NCBI GenBank assembly: GCA_022592445.1
Contig: JABYQR010000055.1
Span: 110,476-174,475 of the forward strand
DNA: 64,000 bases
Source: Cytidiella melzeri
Lineage: Eukaryota; Basidiomycota; Agaricomycetes; Polyporales; Irpicaceae
Direction of reading: 5' to 3'
Shown: piece by piece, positions 13,204 to 24,281 of the stretch
How positions within the stretch are numbered: the stretch's first letter is position 1
How the letters are laid out: the number at the start of each line of letters is the position of its first letter
Made by a program: the position numbers and the translations under genes
The notes under the pieces: model-generated
Databases searched by the model: none
The model's input: only the letters and a program-made list of their open reading frames with translations
What the model was told of the DNA's origin: nothing

Positions 13204-14286
13204 TGGATGATCTTTCGTCTGGGTCGGACTCCGATTACTCCAAGTGAGTTTGCCTCTGTCGAGGCAATCTACTTGCACTGATGCAGCTTTCATAGCTCGG
13301 TATACTCCATTTCTCAGCATCTGAGCACCGACTCCCTAATCTTAATTCTTTACAGTGGATTTCCTGGTTTCTTTCATCAAAGGGAAACGAGTACTTCTGC
13401 GAAGTAGAGGAAGACTACATACTCGACAGGTTCAACCTTACTGGGCTCAACACAGAGGTGTCAAACTACTCTCAGGCTCTTGATTTGATTACGGATCAGC
13501 TTGGTGAGCGACTCATTTGATCAATTTGCGCACTTAAGCTGTCTAAGACTACGGTAGATGACGAAATACAAGATGAACTTCGTGGCTCTTTGGACGTGCA
13601 GGCACGTCTACTTTACGGCCTCATTCATGCTCGGTGGATAGTGACGGCTCGAGGTCTGGCCAAAATGGTGCGCTTTCTTATCTGTTCTTGCTCTCTACCA
13701 AGTTGACGGCATCGCCGCTATATCCAGCTCGAGAAATACAAGCGATCGGATTTCGGTCGCTGCCCACGTGTACTCTGTCAATCCCAGCCCCTCCTCCCGG
13801 TGGGACTGACAGATGTACCGTACGAAAAATCCGTCAAGCTCTATTGCGGCCGCTGCGAAGACCTGTACTCCCCCAAATCCTCACGACACGGGTCTATTGA
13901 CGGCGCGTACTTTGGCACGACCTTTCCTCACCTCCTGTTCCTCGTGTATCCAAACTTAATCCCACCGAAGAGCGGTCCGGTCGATCTAACTCAAGTGAAT
14001 AGCGGTAGTTCTGGAACTGGCACCGACGGAAAGAGGAGAAGGCGGGATGAGCAGCAGGAGCCAACGCCGGAGGTTATTGGGGAGATAAATACGGCGAGCG
14101 TTGCGCTCAAGGCTGAGAGGTACAGGCCGAAGATATTCGGATTCCAGGTGCATGAGATCGCCAAATTGCATCGATGGCAGGAGGCTGTACGCGATAGGTG
14201 AGTGCCTGAAACGGACAGCGCGGGTAAGCAGCTGACATGATGCGCATCGCAGGCAGGTTGCACGGCTCGAAGAACTAGACATATGA
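13204..14286 (+). CDS. CKB1: Casein kinase II regulatory (beta) subunit
   Basis: Conserved CK2 beta features are visible in order: acidic SSGSDSDY start, [39 protein letters not shown], the zinc-ribbon cysteines CPRVLC and CGRC, and the [10 protein letters not shown] block. Exons read as 13204-13243, 13296-13299, 13356-13503, 13558-13667, 13728-14197 and 14253-14286. The second is a four-base microexon that restores the conserved spacing between DSDY and W. The first exon begins with TG and needs one base from upstream, so the true start exon is not resolved. About 268 residues are covered. CK2 beta dimers hold the catalytic subunits of this pleiotropic Ser/Thr kinase. A charged tail after the zinc ribbon ([14 protein letters not shown]) is typical of fungal copies. 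Confidence 0.85.
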
Positions 14287-14627
14287 TTCGTGGAAACCAC
14301 CATAGTCTCTATAGTATATGATAGAGTGTATATCATTCTTTGTCTTTGTATTTAAGTTTTTTCTCCACGGACATGGTAGACTGCTATCAATCTGAACACA
14401 TTAGAACGAACCATGAATACAGCGTGAAAGTGTCGTGAGGTCATTGCGAACTAGCTAAGTACATAGATGAGAAGAAATGGCAGCAGAGCGAATCACTACA
14501 AAGCAGTCATACACATACGTCGAACCTAGAGATTAGCTGTCCGTCACAGTCAACAAATAATCAGCGATGTATGGAGATGATGAATGTGAAGGGCTTTCGA
14601 TGAACAAGTTGATCAAGCGTTGTGATG
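14287..14627. other. Intergenic, convergent 3' regions
   Basis: This interval lies between the 3' ends of the CK2 beta gene (plus) and the arrestin gene (minus). It is AT-richer than the neighbouring coding sequence and presumably holds both polyadenylation regions. No gene is seen. Confidence 0.5.
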
Positions 14628-17600
14628 TCAGCCTTGGTACTTCTGAATCAACTCTCTTAGCCGCGCTTTCCCAAAGGCAAGCTCGTTCTGCGGCTTCGAT
14701 GATACTACAGGTTTTGCATCCTGTGGTGACGACATTTCCGAAATGGTTGGAGGAAGCTTACTCTTGAATCGCATCTTGTCCATGGTTGGCCTGGGTTTAG
14801 CAAGTGATGCTGTGGAAGAAAGCATAGGAGCCGCTAGAGAGGACGACACGACGGCCGGAACAGATGATGATTTTGCCATATTCGCCCGTCTTGCGGCAAG
14901 TTCGGCGGATGGGCTGTGTCTCGTGGGGGTAGGCGTAGACGGCGATGTAGAGGTGCTGTGCTTCAGAGGGGGTGCAGGACGAACCGGCTGGCTGACAGCT
15001 TTCGCGAACATTGGAGGCACACCCGATCCGTTATTGAGCGGAGATGGGTTGACCATGGGATGTATGCTGGAGGGTCGACGATGACCCAATGGGCTCTCAG
15101 GTTTGGAGGAAGACTCGCCGTTCGTCTGCGATGTCCAGATGGACGCGACTGCCGTAACAATACCACCCTTTCCCCCTCTTGCCGAGCGTACATCGTACCG
15201 ACCTTCAGAGTCGGGACGAGACTGAGACGGGAAAATGTCTGCAAGTCCTTTGCCTTTCGCCCTAGATGGGAGAGCTACCTTCCCGCCTGCCATAGCTTGC
15301 AATTGCAGTTTGCGTAGCGTGCCAAGAGGAATAAACCCAGAAGAGCGCGGGTCTGGCTTGTCATCGCGACGTTCAGCGGGAGCAGAAGGCGCTTTAACTG
15401 GGTCTTGTGTAGCATCCGTGGTACTAGGCGGTCTGTTATGCTTTGTGGAAGGATGGGTTGCTGCATCTGCAAGTTTCTCGACCACTTCGTGTTCAGCTTC
15501 AATCTCTAGCTTAGTCGGCACGGGGCTTTGTGTAGGCGGCGTGGCTGTTTGTGGAGGTGCATCTGGATCAATACTGCCTAGCCAGGCAGTGACCCTTCCT
15601 TGTGCAGCCTTCCGTAGCCGATACTGCTCCTTTTCCCGAACCTCCTCTGCTACGCGTGGTTTGGGCGTGCTCTTCTTCCTCGAACGGCCCTTAACCGGCG
15701 GTTGCTCAGTACTACTGAGCTGCCGAGAGTCTTCCTTCTGGGCCTTGTAGGATCTTTCCGAAAAGCTCCCAGGCTCTAGTCTTAAAGTCCCCTCTTCACC
15801 ACCTATACCAGGTAGTGAGAGGCTAGAGATTGCGGAGTCAATGACAGGGTCTGGTACAGCATTTGGTCGGGGAATAGTTATGGGCATGATAGTTCGGACG
15901 TCTGTTCGCTTCTCCTGTAAAGGCTTGTGCGTCCCAACTTCAGCTAATAGTTTCGCTTCCAATGCATCTAATCCTCCCATTCCACCAAGGCCAGCGCGCG
16001 ACGCCTTCGGTGATGAGATTGCAGCGAGAGTAGGCGTTGGAGGGGTAAGATCCCGCTCATCTGTGGATAAGGAAGGGAAAAGGGAGTTCGCTCGGGGACG
16101 ATCGCCAATTCGTCTTGGTTTTGTAGAAGGCACAGGAGGTCTGGGAAGCGTTTTGTCGACCACTGGGAAGAGATCCGGCATGGAGCGAGACATGTCGGCG
16201 TTTGCTCTTACCGTTTCTGCGGCCAAACGCTCCAGCACGTCAACGTCTTCGCATTTCGCGAATGTTGCGTTTGTGAAGGGGTCAACAGTGACAGTCTGCT
16301 TCGGAGAGTGCATGGGACGAGGAGAGACGACACTGCCAGCGGACTGAGGGGAGAGTTGCGCAGTAAACAGTAATGGCGGCGTGTCCGGAGAATGAGATAG
16401 AGGGAAGACAGGATGCGCATGATGAGGAATGAGGATAGGTTGAGGTGGCGTGGTGAAGACGTCCTGTGGTGGTGCGACGTTGTACATCGTGTATCGATGA
16501 GACTGTGGGGAGACGGATCGTGCACGGCTGGATACACGGAGGTGATGGCTAATACGGGAAGCTCGGTCGCCCTTGCCTTCTTCTCGTTGTGTTGTTTGAG
16601 GAGATCCTCCTGCCATCGCCGGTAGAGGTTGATGTACTGACGATGTAGGAAGCCCTGGATGCCTAGAGTAAACTGGTACAGATGCTATAGGCTCTGCACT
16701 AGACGGTCGTGCAGGAGAGATATAAGGAGGAACCAGGAAAGGCTGTATCTGCGCGGGCTGATGAGGCGTATGCAAGTATGGCTGCTGAAACGCCATTGGG
16801 CTAGCAGACGGTAGGTAAACCCGACCATTGTCAACAAACGGTATGGGGAGAGGCGGACTCCATGCGTGGGGGAAATCCTGCGGAGCTGGCGACATGTTGC
16901 CATAGGGCATAGGTGAAATCGGTCGCCTATATTGGTCTGAAGGAAGATCAAAGTGAGTTGGAGCAGGACTAACTGCTCGGGCAAGTTCAGTTGTCATGTC
17001 AAGCACAGAAGGGTGATACACCGCCACTGGGAGCTCCAATTCAATGTCCTTGCTACGGTAGCGGTCAGCAAACGCTAAGAATCAAACCATTGAACATCCA
17101 ACGCACTTGCCAAAGCCCATATTCATCTTGACGTTGACCGTACACCTGATGGAGAATAGATTCGGTGACAAGCGGTTGTCGTCTTCTCCACCATAACGCT
17201 GCTGGGCTTTGACGGTTCGAGCAGCGTCTGGTACGTCGAAGATCAAATGCGCTACTCCTTCCACCCCCGGCTGAATGACAAACTCCGGTCCACGGAATGG
17301 CACAGTTGCAAGGGTGTCAAGCATTTGTAGAGGGTGGTCTTGAGGGACATTTGGAAGAACAAGCTGTCGATTGAATGTGACCGTGAGTCCTGTGTTCTAC
17401 TTGATGATGACGGTCAGAATACGCTCAACACATAACGAAAACAATGACCTTCTTAGTCGAGTGGTTTTTCACCGTTAATGCCACACATGCCGGCTCTCCT
17501 GCAAACACGCCGTCTCCGACAATCTCTCCCTTTACCCAGACTCTGCCGTTTTCGCTGATCGCCACGGCATCCGGCCTAGTAAGAGGAGAGCGAGGGTCGT

Positions 17601-18167
17601 ATCGCTCAATCACGTTGACTTCGCTCTTGACCAGTACAAGCTGTTTCTCGCCTTTCCATATCACTCCGACCGATGCCCGAACTTCGTATCTTATTCGAGC
17701 GACACCGGAACCAAAGTTGATAGAAGGGGGCGACGTGTCTGGGAGGTGTATGCGAAAGAGGAATGTTGTCGCTCCACGGCGGGCAGGATAATAGTCCTTC
17801 GGCAGGAGTGGATCTCCAGGCGAAGGATATGGTTGCACAGCGTTGGAAGGGGGCAGACCGGGTCCTTGAAACACTCGACGACTGTGCAGGAATGTTTGGG
17901 CCGCAGAATGATCTCGGGACAAGAGCTCTTGACCTCAATCAGCATGAAGGCTTATTTACATGGATACAACTATGCACCTTCAAAGGCCAGGAGTTCCACC
18001 ACAATATTACCAATTGCCAGGCCGTTGTCGGTCTTGCACTCCATTTCCATCTTGCCCGCAACATGCTCACCAGAGACAAATCTTTGATCCGCAAACTTCA
18101 AAGTTGCCTTCACCTTTGCATGACGAGATACGGCATTCATTGGTTCTACCCTAGCAGGAGCTGCCAT
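14628..18167 (-). CDS. Arrestin-like domain protein with long disordered Pro/Ser-rich tail
   Basis: Four exons (17978-18167, 17437-17933, 17107-17396, 14628-17052) give about 1133 residues. The first three encode an arrestin fold: KFADQRFVSGEHVAGKMEME and NGLAIGNIVVELLAFEG in the N-terminal sandwich, then TTFLFRIHLPDTSPPS, GSGVARIRYEVRASV and a C-terminal sandwich ending in NVKMNMGFG and ELELPVAVYHP. The final exon of about 800 residues is low-complexity, rich in Pro and Ser, with basic patches such as KGRSRKKSTPKPR. Fungal alpha-arrestins act as adaptors that bring ubiquitin ligases to membrane transporters. I did not see a clear PPxY ligase-binding motif, so adaptor function is only an inference. 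Intron 17397-17436 is only 40 bp. Confidence 0.78.
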
Positions 18168-18713
18168 GGTGGGTTACTGAGTGCGACCGTTGTCGCGGAA
18201 TGTACCAGTACTAGTGATCGAGGTTGCCTTGGCTGTCTTGGTGTCCCTAGAAAGGTTTGAAGTGCTGCAAGGCCTGTCCTAGCAGTGCTATAAACGCGTC
18301 GAGCGCGAGCGTCCAGGCTTGCTCATCGTCCAAAACAACGATGAAGACACTGGTATGGCATCGGAGAAATAGCGCCTATAGATGCACAAGCCTACGGCAA
18401 TCCTTACTAGGAAGGTTGCCAAGATTGTGGCTATCGCTATGTTCCCGAAAAGACTCATCACTAGCATTTTAGCAGGATCCGTCATCTACAGGACAACGAG
18501 AATTCACGGGTGCAGATTGCCTTTCACAGTACAGCTAGCAATCTCACGTAGGGCGGTAGACGATACAGGTGAATAATACACGAACGCTGAACTAAGAGAC
18601 GTGAGCGGTGAAGAGTATAGACCGAACCCACCAGTGCAGAAGTGATAATTTAGGATAAACAGTGCCATGAAACCCGGATCCCCAACGTGTGTCTTCTGAC
18701 CAGTGACTCAATC
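18168..18713. other. Intergenic, one doubtful membrane ORF
   Basis: A minus-strand frame at 18288-18485 (65 residues) contains one hydrophobic segment (NIAIATILATFLVRIAVGLC). It has no supporting splice context or homologue that I recognise. The rest is the promoter region of the arrestin gene and the 3' region of the TPR gene. Confidence 0.35.
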
Positions 18714-19806
18714 TTAGACCTTCTGTACCATATACCGCTCCCAGCTTGGATATTGGAATGACTCCAGTTTGGTGTGAGAATTCGTCGGTGGGAGCGAGGC
18801 CAAGGATGACCGCGTGACCCTATCGTTCTGACCCACGGCAAGCGGTGGAAGATTGACGGGTATATCAATCGTGACGGGCAGAGACGAAACCTTCAGTTTG
18901 AAGTCGTCTTTGTACGTGCGTGTGAATGCAAATGAATCAGGGTTTGGAGAAGGCGAGTCTCGTGGAATTGTCGAACCGTTGCGACCCAGAGATGAAAAAG
19001 AAGAAAGAGAGGACGGACCAGCAGAAGAGGACGACGAGGCGGATGAAAGGGTGGTAGAAGAGGGAGATGGGGCATCTGCGCGTGCTTTGGGTGATTGGGG
19101 TCGCAAAGAAGGTGGTGCTAGCTTTTGCAATTCGGACAAAGCCTCAGGATTATCCGGCTGTAGACGCGTTAAAGCCCGTAAATCTATACATTGCATCTCA
19201 ACGAACATGTGTCATACCACGATGCAAACAACGCACCTCTAACAGCCTCGGGTAACCTCCCCTGCGCTTTACGAGCTTGAGCTCGACGCCAGTAACCTTT
19301 GACACTTTTGTGCTGCCCTAAAGCGGTATCGCAGGCGTTTTCAGCCTTTACCCACCTGGCGAGGAGACTGCGTAAGTTGTAAAGAGATAGACAGGGATCA
19401 GTGAACGTACTCGCTGATCTTCAGGTAGGCAGCAGCAAGGTTGAGATTATAGTGTGGTATTTCAGGCTCGATCTGATATGCAAACTTATAGTGCTTGATG
19501 GCTTGGTTATAATCTCCCTTTTTGAAGGCAGCATTACCCTGAAGATTGTGAGAACGGAATCACAGAGGTTAGTACAATGTCGGCCCAGAAGAGATCAAAA
19601 TGGCGAGAGACCTGTTCCTTTTCGCGCTCTGCTCGTATATACCGCCACTCCATGAGCTCCCCGACCGTCATGTCTGACTCCATAGGGTGTGCTTCACATT
19701 CGTCCGGGTCTGGGCTGACAAAGTCGAGCTCAACTTCCCACACATCTTCCTCCTCATGCGTGTCCCATCCGCTGACGCCACTGCCTATATATCTTTGAGT
19801 CGACAT
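18714..19806 (-). CDS. TPR-domain protein
   Basis: Four exons (19612-19806, 19411-19538, 19237-19355, 18714-19183) give about 303 residues. After an acidic N-terminus (THEEEDVWEVELDF) there are TPR helices: EKEQGNAAFKKGDYNQAIKH, then YNLNLAAAYLKI, then GYWRRAQARKAQGRLPEAV. A Ser-rich linker and a C-terminal part ending in SWERYMVQKV follow. This arrangement resembles co-chaperone-type TPR proteins such as RPAP3 or Sti1 relatives, but I cannot name the orthologue. The ATG lies only 4 bp behind the stop codon of the same-strand gene at 19811-20737, and an in-frame upstream ATG at 19818 actually overlaps that stop region. Confidence 0.75.
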
Positions 19807-19810
19807 GCGG

Positions 19811-20737
19811 TTACACATATTGATCAACGGCAGACAAACCTCGACCATCCCACTCCCTCCCTTTGCCTAGTCGCACCTTGCTATCCATCTCTCCTTCTTT
19901 AACCGTCCTCTCGCACACTTCGCTGAGATGATCCGTAGAGCAGCCGCAATCACACCAATTCGAGCTGAGCTTCTCTCGTAGAACCGTCCCGTACCCTCGG
20001 ACGTCAAACTCTTGCGCTACTCGCCATAGTGTCTCCGTCAATCGCTCATAGCCAATTCTCATCTTCAACCGCCATTCTGAGTCCCATTCGCTACTTCCAA
20101 CCGGCACTTTCTTGTATTTGGCCTCGTACTTCTTTTCCAGAGTCCGCAAACCAGCAGTCAACGGCCCAAGGTGTGGCGGTTTCGAGAACGTAGCCGGAGG
20201 TGCAGCTTGCAATGTTTGGAGATGGGCTTCTAGAGCTTGGTAGTGAGGAAGAAGTCCATGTGAATGCAATCCCCGCGTCCGGCATATATGCACATTGTTC
20301 GACGTAGCGAAATGTCGCAAAGCGGTGTAGGACCACAAGACGCTCTTCGTAGCAACACGATCACCCGCCTGGCGAAGGTCCATACCAATTGCACCCCGGA
20401 AGAAGTCCTTGATCTCTTCAGAATCAGCGTTGATAGCCACCCAGCCTGGCCCTGCAACTGTAAGACATCTCGCCATGAAAGTTGGGAGCTGCTGCAAGGC
20501 TACGGAGTGGATGTGCGTCGAGAACAAGCGTGCGATATCCTGCTCGAAGCGAATGAGAAGCATTTTCGCGATTGCGCGTTCTAGTTGAGCGGCGGGGGAA
20601 AGAGGCTTCAGGAGACTACGGTCGGCGAGAGGATTTGGTTTCTTGTTCTCTTTTTGCGACGTGTGCGTGTGCGTGCCATTGCCATTGAGCGACTTCTTCA
20701 GCGGCCTCTTCTTGACATGCGAGTATTTGGCGGGCAT
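19811..20737 (-). CDS. Hypothetical protein, 308 residues
   Basis: A single uninterrupted frame starts with MPAKYSHVKKRPLKKSLNG, a basic lysine-rich N-terminus that could be a nuclear signal. A mostly helical body follows, with a short Cys cluster near the C-terminus (NWCDCGCSTDHLSEVC). I do not recognise the family. The length and regular codon use support a real gene. It is followed on the same strand by the TPR gene with 4 bp between stop and start, so the two may share one transcript, or the TPR promoter may lie inside this ORF. Confidence 0.6.
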   Translation of the reverse strand: MPAKYSHVKKRPLKKSLNGNGTHTHTSQKENKKPNPLADRSLLKPLSPAAQLERAIAKMLLIRFEQDIARLFSTHIHSVALQQLPTFMARCLTVAGPGWVAINADSEEIKDFFRGAIGMDLRQAGDRVATKSVLWSYTALRHFATSNNVHICRTRGLHSHGLLPHYQALEAHLQTLQAAPPATFSKPPHLGPLTAGLRTLEKKYEAKYKKVPVGSSEWDSEWRLKMRIGYERLTETLWRVAQEFDVRGYGTVLREKLSSNWCDCGCSTDHLSEVCERTVKEGEMDSKVRLGKGREWDGRGLSAVDQYV

Positions 20738-21337
20738 GACTAGGGACTATTGCAGCTATGGTTTACAGATGCCTTGAGCCGTGGGCCTTGAGACCGTGAG
20801 ACCGCTCAACACCGTCAACGTCAGCCTCCAACAACCTCACGAGAAGTACCGCGGGAAATACGGCGTACTTATATGCGATGTCGTTGCGTTAATCCACTGT
20901 GAAGGATCCAGCTATGAGATTAGCTCACCTTTTGGGTGTCCCTCTGGGATGCAAGGTCCTGCAGAAAAGGGTCGGAGGGACGAGTATAGAGCGACTTGCA
21001 GGTGGAAACGCAATAGCCTGGACAGTGTACAGCAGGAGCTGCTTATAATTAACCTTTACAGCCATAACTCATTGAAAAGATCAGATGACTCTATCATTAA
21101 CTAATTACTTATCTCATTCAACTACTTATCGTTATCGCATTTAAACCGATTACTGACCAGTGCGGTATTTTACCTTGAAATTGCAACTCTGAGCTTGGCC
21201 AGCCAGCTGCTGCCACTGTCTGACCGCGAGCAACTGAAGATCAGTTTACCGCTCCCTCACCTCTAATCTCTGTCCAGATAATCCCTACAGCCTCAACTCT
21301 ATGTTTTTCTAATAAATCGCGTAGGAAAGCCTGCTCG
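20738..21337. other. Intergenic, divergent promoter region
   Basis: This 600 bp lies between the divergent starts of the 308-residue gene (minus) and the GUP1-like gene (plus). The part around 21050-21180 is AT-rich. A 107-residue plus-strand frame (20781-21104) has no recognisable features and is not called. Confidence 0.45.
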
Positions 21338-23721
21338 ATGCTCGGAGACGCTGTAGTCTCAATGCCCTCCGATTTACATTCCACACAAACGAGACATGCA
21401 TTCGATGTGGAATCGTCACCGCCGAAGAGAAGAGGCATCACAAGGCTAACCGTCGAAATCCCTCCCTCCAGCAGCTCAAAGGCCCAAGACCAAGTTTCGT
21501 CGCAACCCTCGCGATGGAGAACGCCAGAGTTCATGCTTTACGGTGTGACCTTCTTCGTTGTGGTACCTGCGATGTTTTGGATTCCTATCCAGCTGAGCTC
21601 TAGTACGTACTCTGCAGTCCATTGTAAACAACTGGGTCAATGTTTATATAGCGTCCCACAAAAACTACGAACTGTACAACAGGAGGCTGTCCCAAGGGTG
21701 GTTGTTTGGACGCCATATCGTAAGTCCTTCGCTGTGTGGTGTTCCCTGCGGCAGAGATGTGTCCGTGGTTACTCCCTGTACTGCGTTAGTGAGCATGGTC
21801 ACACCCTCTGCCTGCAGACCTTGAGGTGTCCCTTCTTGCGATCCTAGGCACAACTTACATCATCTCAGGACAACAGCGACGCACAATACCGCTCTTTCCG
21901 TAACAACCTTCCAATACTATCGATGCTTATCATCGGTTTCCTCTGTGTCAAACGGGGATACCTTCTGGCCGCACAACAATTCTTACAGGCACAACGCAAT
22001 GACCGACTACATCTCATCCCGTTTCTGCTGACTTTCGCTGTAACGATGCTCGTCGCATTGCACGGAAGTAGTGCCATCAAATTAGCCGCAATCTTATCAT
22101 TGAATTATGCTATAGCCAAGGCGTGCAGAGGTTCGAAATCAGGTCCATTGCTCACGTGGGTCTTCAACGGTGCCGTGCTATTCGCAAATGAGTGGTACGG
22201 AGGATACCGCTTCGGCAACATACATCCGTGGTTGCAGAGTTGGGTACGTTTGTCACCTCTCGACCGTCGAATTCATGCCTGACCAATTGTCCATAAGGAT
22301 AACTGGGAAGGTATATATCCACGGTGGCATGTTATATTCAACATCACGATGCTTCGACTGGTATCCTTCAATATGGACTACTACTGGGCTTGTAATAACA
22401 CAGGGCCCGCTCAGGTAAATTCAAAAATCGTGTTGCATGCTACCAAGAAACCTGACACATGTTCGTGACTACGTAGAGCGGTCAGTCACCTGATTACAAA
22501 CACCGCATATCCGCGGCACATCCTCTAGAGCTTTACTCTTTTCCAAACTACATCGCGTACATCATATACCCGCCATTATATATCGCCGGACCAATCATCA
22601 CCTTTAATGACTTCTTCTGGCAGGTGTGTACGGAGTATGTGATATAAACGTGATGCACCCGACTGATGATACGTAGATCCGTAGGCCGCTTCAGTTGCCT
22701 ATACGAAACACTCTCGGATACCTGCTACGATTCGTTATATGCGCGCTCACAATGGAATTTATCCTACACTATATGTATATGGTCGCTATCAAAGATACGA
22801 AGGCCTGGAATGGTGATTCGGTCGCAGAGCTAAGCATGATAGGATTATGGAATCTCATCATCGTGTGGATGAAGGTAAAAACATATTATTGTCCGCCCCG
22901 TATCGATGATTGATGAACGACTGGTAGCTCCTTATACCGTGGCGTTTTTTCCGTCTTTGGGCTCTTGCTGACGGTTTAGACCCTCCCGAGAATATGGTCC
23001 GCTGTATGGCGAACAATTACTCTACGTTGGGCTTCTGGAGAAGTTGGCACCGCAGCTACAACTTATGGATTGTTCGGTAAGCACTCTTCAAACGTCTCAG
23101 ACAATGTATTGACTGACAATATTATCAGATACATCTATATCCCTCTCGGCGGAACAAAGAATGTTATGTTTACCACAGTTCTGGTCTTCTCCTTCGTGGC
23201 CTTGTGGCATGATTTGTCTTTCACCTTGTTAGCGTGGGGCTGGCTTGTCAGTCTTTTCATCTTGCCTGAAATAGCTGCCAGATATTCGCTGCCGCAGTCG
23301 AAGGTAAATTGCTCATTACACGTGCACAAGCAACTCTAATGACACTTTTGAGTGCAGTACGGCAACAAGCCTTGGTACCGGCACGTCTGCGCAGTTGGAG
23401 CAGTTTTCAATATCCTGATGATGATGACTGCCAACCTGGTAGGCTTTGTCATTGGGACTGAGGGTGTATCCTATCTCCTCAGCCAATTGGTATCAGGTTG
23501 GGAAGGCAAGTTGAACCAAAACTGCGCGATACTCTTTTTTCTGATACTCGTTACCAGGTCTCAGTTTCTTGGCATTCGCGTGCTTCTGCATTTTTGTCGC
23601 TGCGCAGGTCATGTTCGAATATAGGTGAGTTCAAGCTTTTCGATCTTTACGAGAGAAAAATCACGCTTATCGGGTTGTCAGGGAGGAAGAGATGCGTAGA
23701 GGTATTTATCGTCGGTGCTGA
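21338..23721 (+). CDS. GUP1: Gup1-like membrane-bound O-acyltransferase (MBOAT)
   Basis: Eleven exons (21338-21602, 21652-21719, 21869-22243, 22298-22414, 22477-22623, 22677-22874, 22928-23076, 23129-23303, 23358-23505, 23558-23624, 23682-23721) give about 582 residues. The protein is polytopic and matches Gup1 along its length: [89 protein letters not shown] and the active-site histidine region VALWHD. Gup1 acts in the ER and remodels GPI-anchor lipids in yeast. The intron after GWE (23506-23557) has a GC donor. The 149-bp intron at 21720-21868 is long for this locus. The short last exon ends in basic residues. Confidence 0.87.
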
Positions 23722-24281
23722 TATAGAGCTCCACTACACAATCTTCTTAACTCATCGAACTGCTCTCCTTGTGATGCAACTCGGCGCGTCGCGTTGCGTA
23801 TAAATCAACCATGTCCTCGACGCGAAGGGCTCAATGCACCAAGCAACCTTGTACAATGTCCTTTTCAATAATCAGAGTGCACTGATACAACTCAAAAGGT
23901 CGACCCGTGTCTTCGGTTAGTACCACCCATATTATGCCACTCGCCTTTGACTAACCCCTTCTCAACCCTCAGCGATCAAAGAAACGAATATAAGCATGCG
24001 CAGCAGCCATATATTCGCGTGTACGGAAACACATATGCTACAGCCTGTTGATATTTTGGCTAGACCTTGTGACGCAGACAAGCGTGGGGATGGTACTTGC
24101 GCTCAATACTGTACCCTCGAGGTTCTCAGGCTTATCAGTGGTTTTGTGCACCATTCGGGCCGTTTTGGCCTATCACTGACTTCCGAGCGCATACATGCTT
24201 AAAGAGCCTGTGCACACTAGACCTGCTTCTCTGGCTCTTTTGCGTTACATCCCTCTGTACTTTGAGCTAACAATCTTCGTT
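23722..24281. other. Intergenic, nothing recognised
   Basis: This is the 3' region of the GUP1-like gene and promoter of the formamidase gene. Short frames such as 23996-24202 carry no recognisable domain. No repeat or RNA gene is visible. Confidence 0.45.

Noticed and set aside
14743..15750. Long plus-strand frames opposite the arrestin gene
   Set aside because: They are antisense shadows of the Pro/Ser-rich minus-strand exon and have no domain or splice logic of their own.
18288..18485. 65-residue minus-strand frame with one hydrophobic segment
   Set aside because: One hydrophobic stretch is not enough. No partner exons or family resemblance were found.
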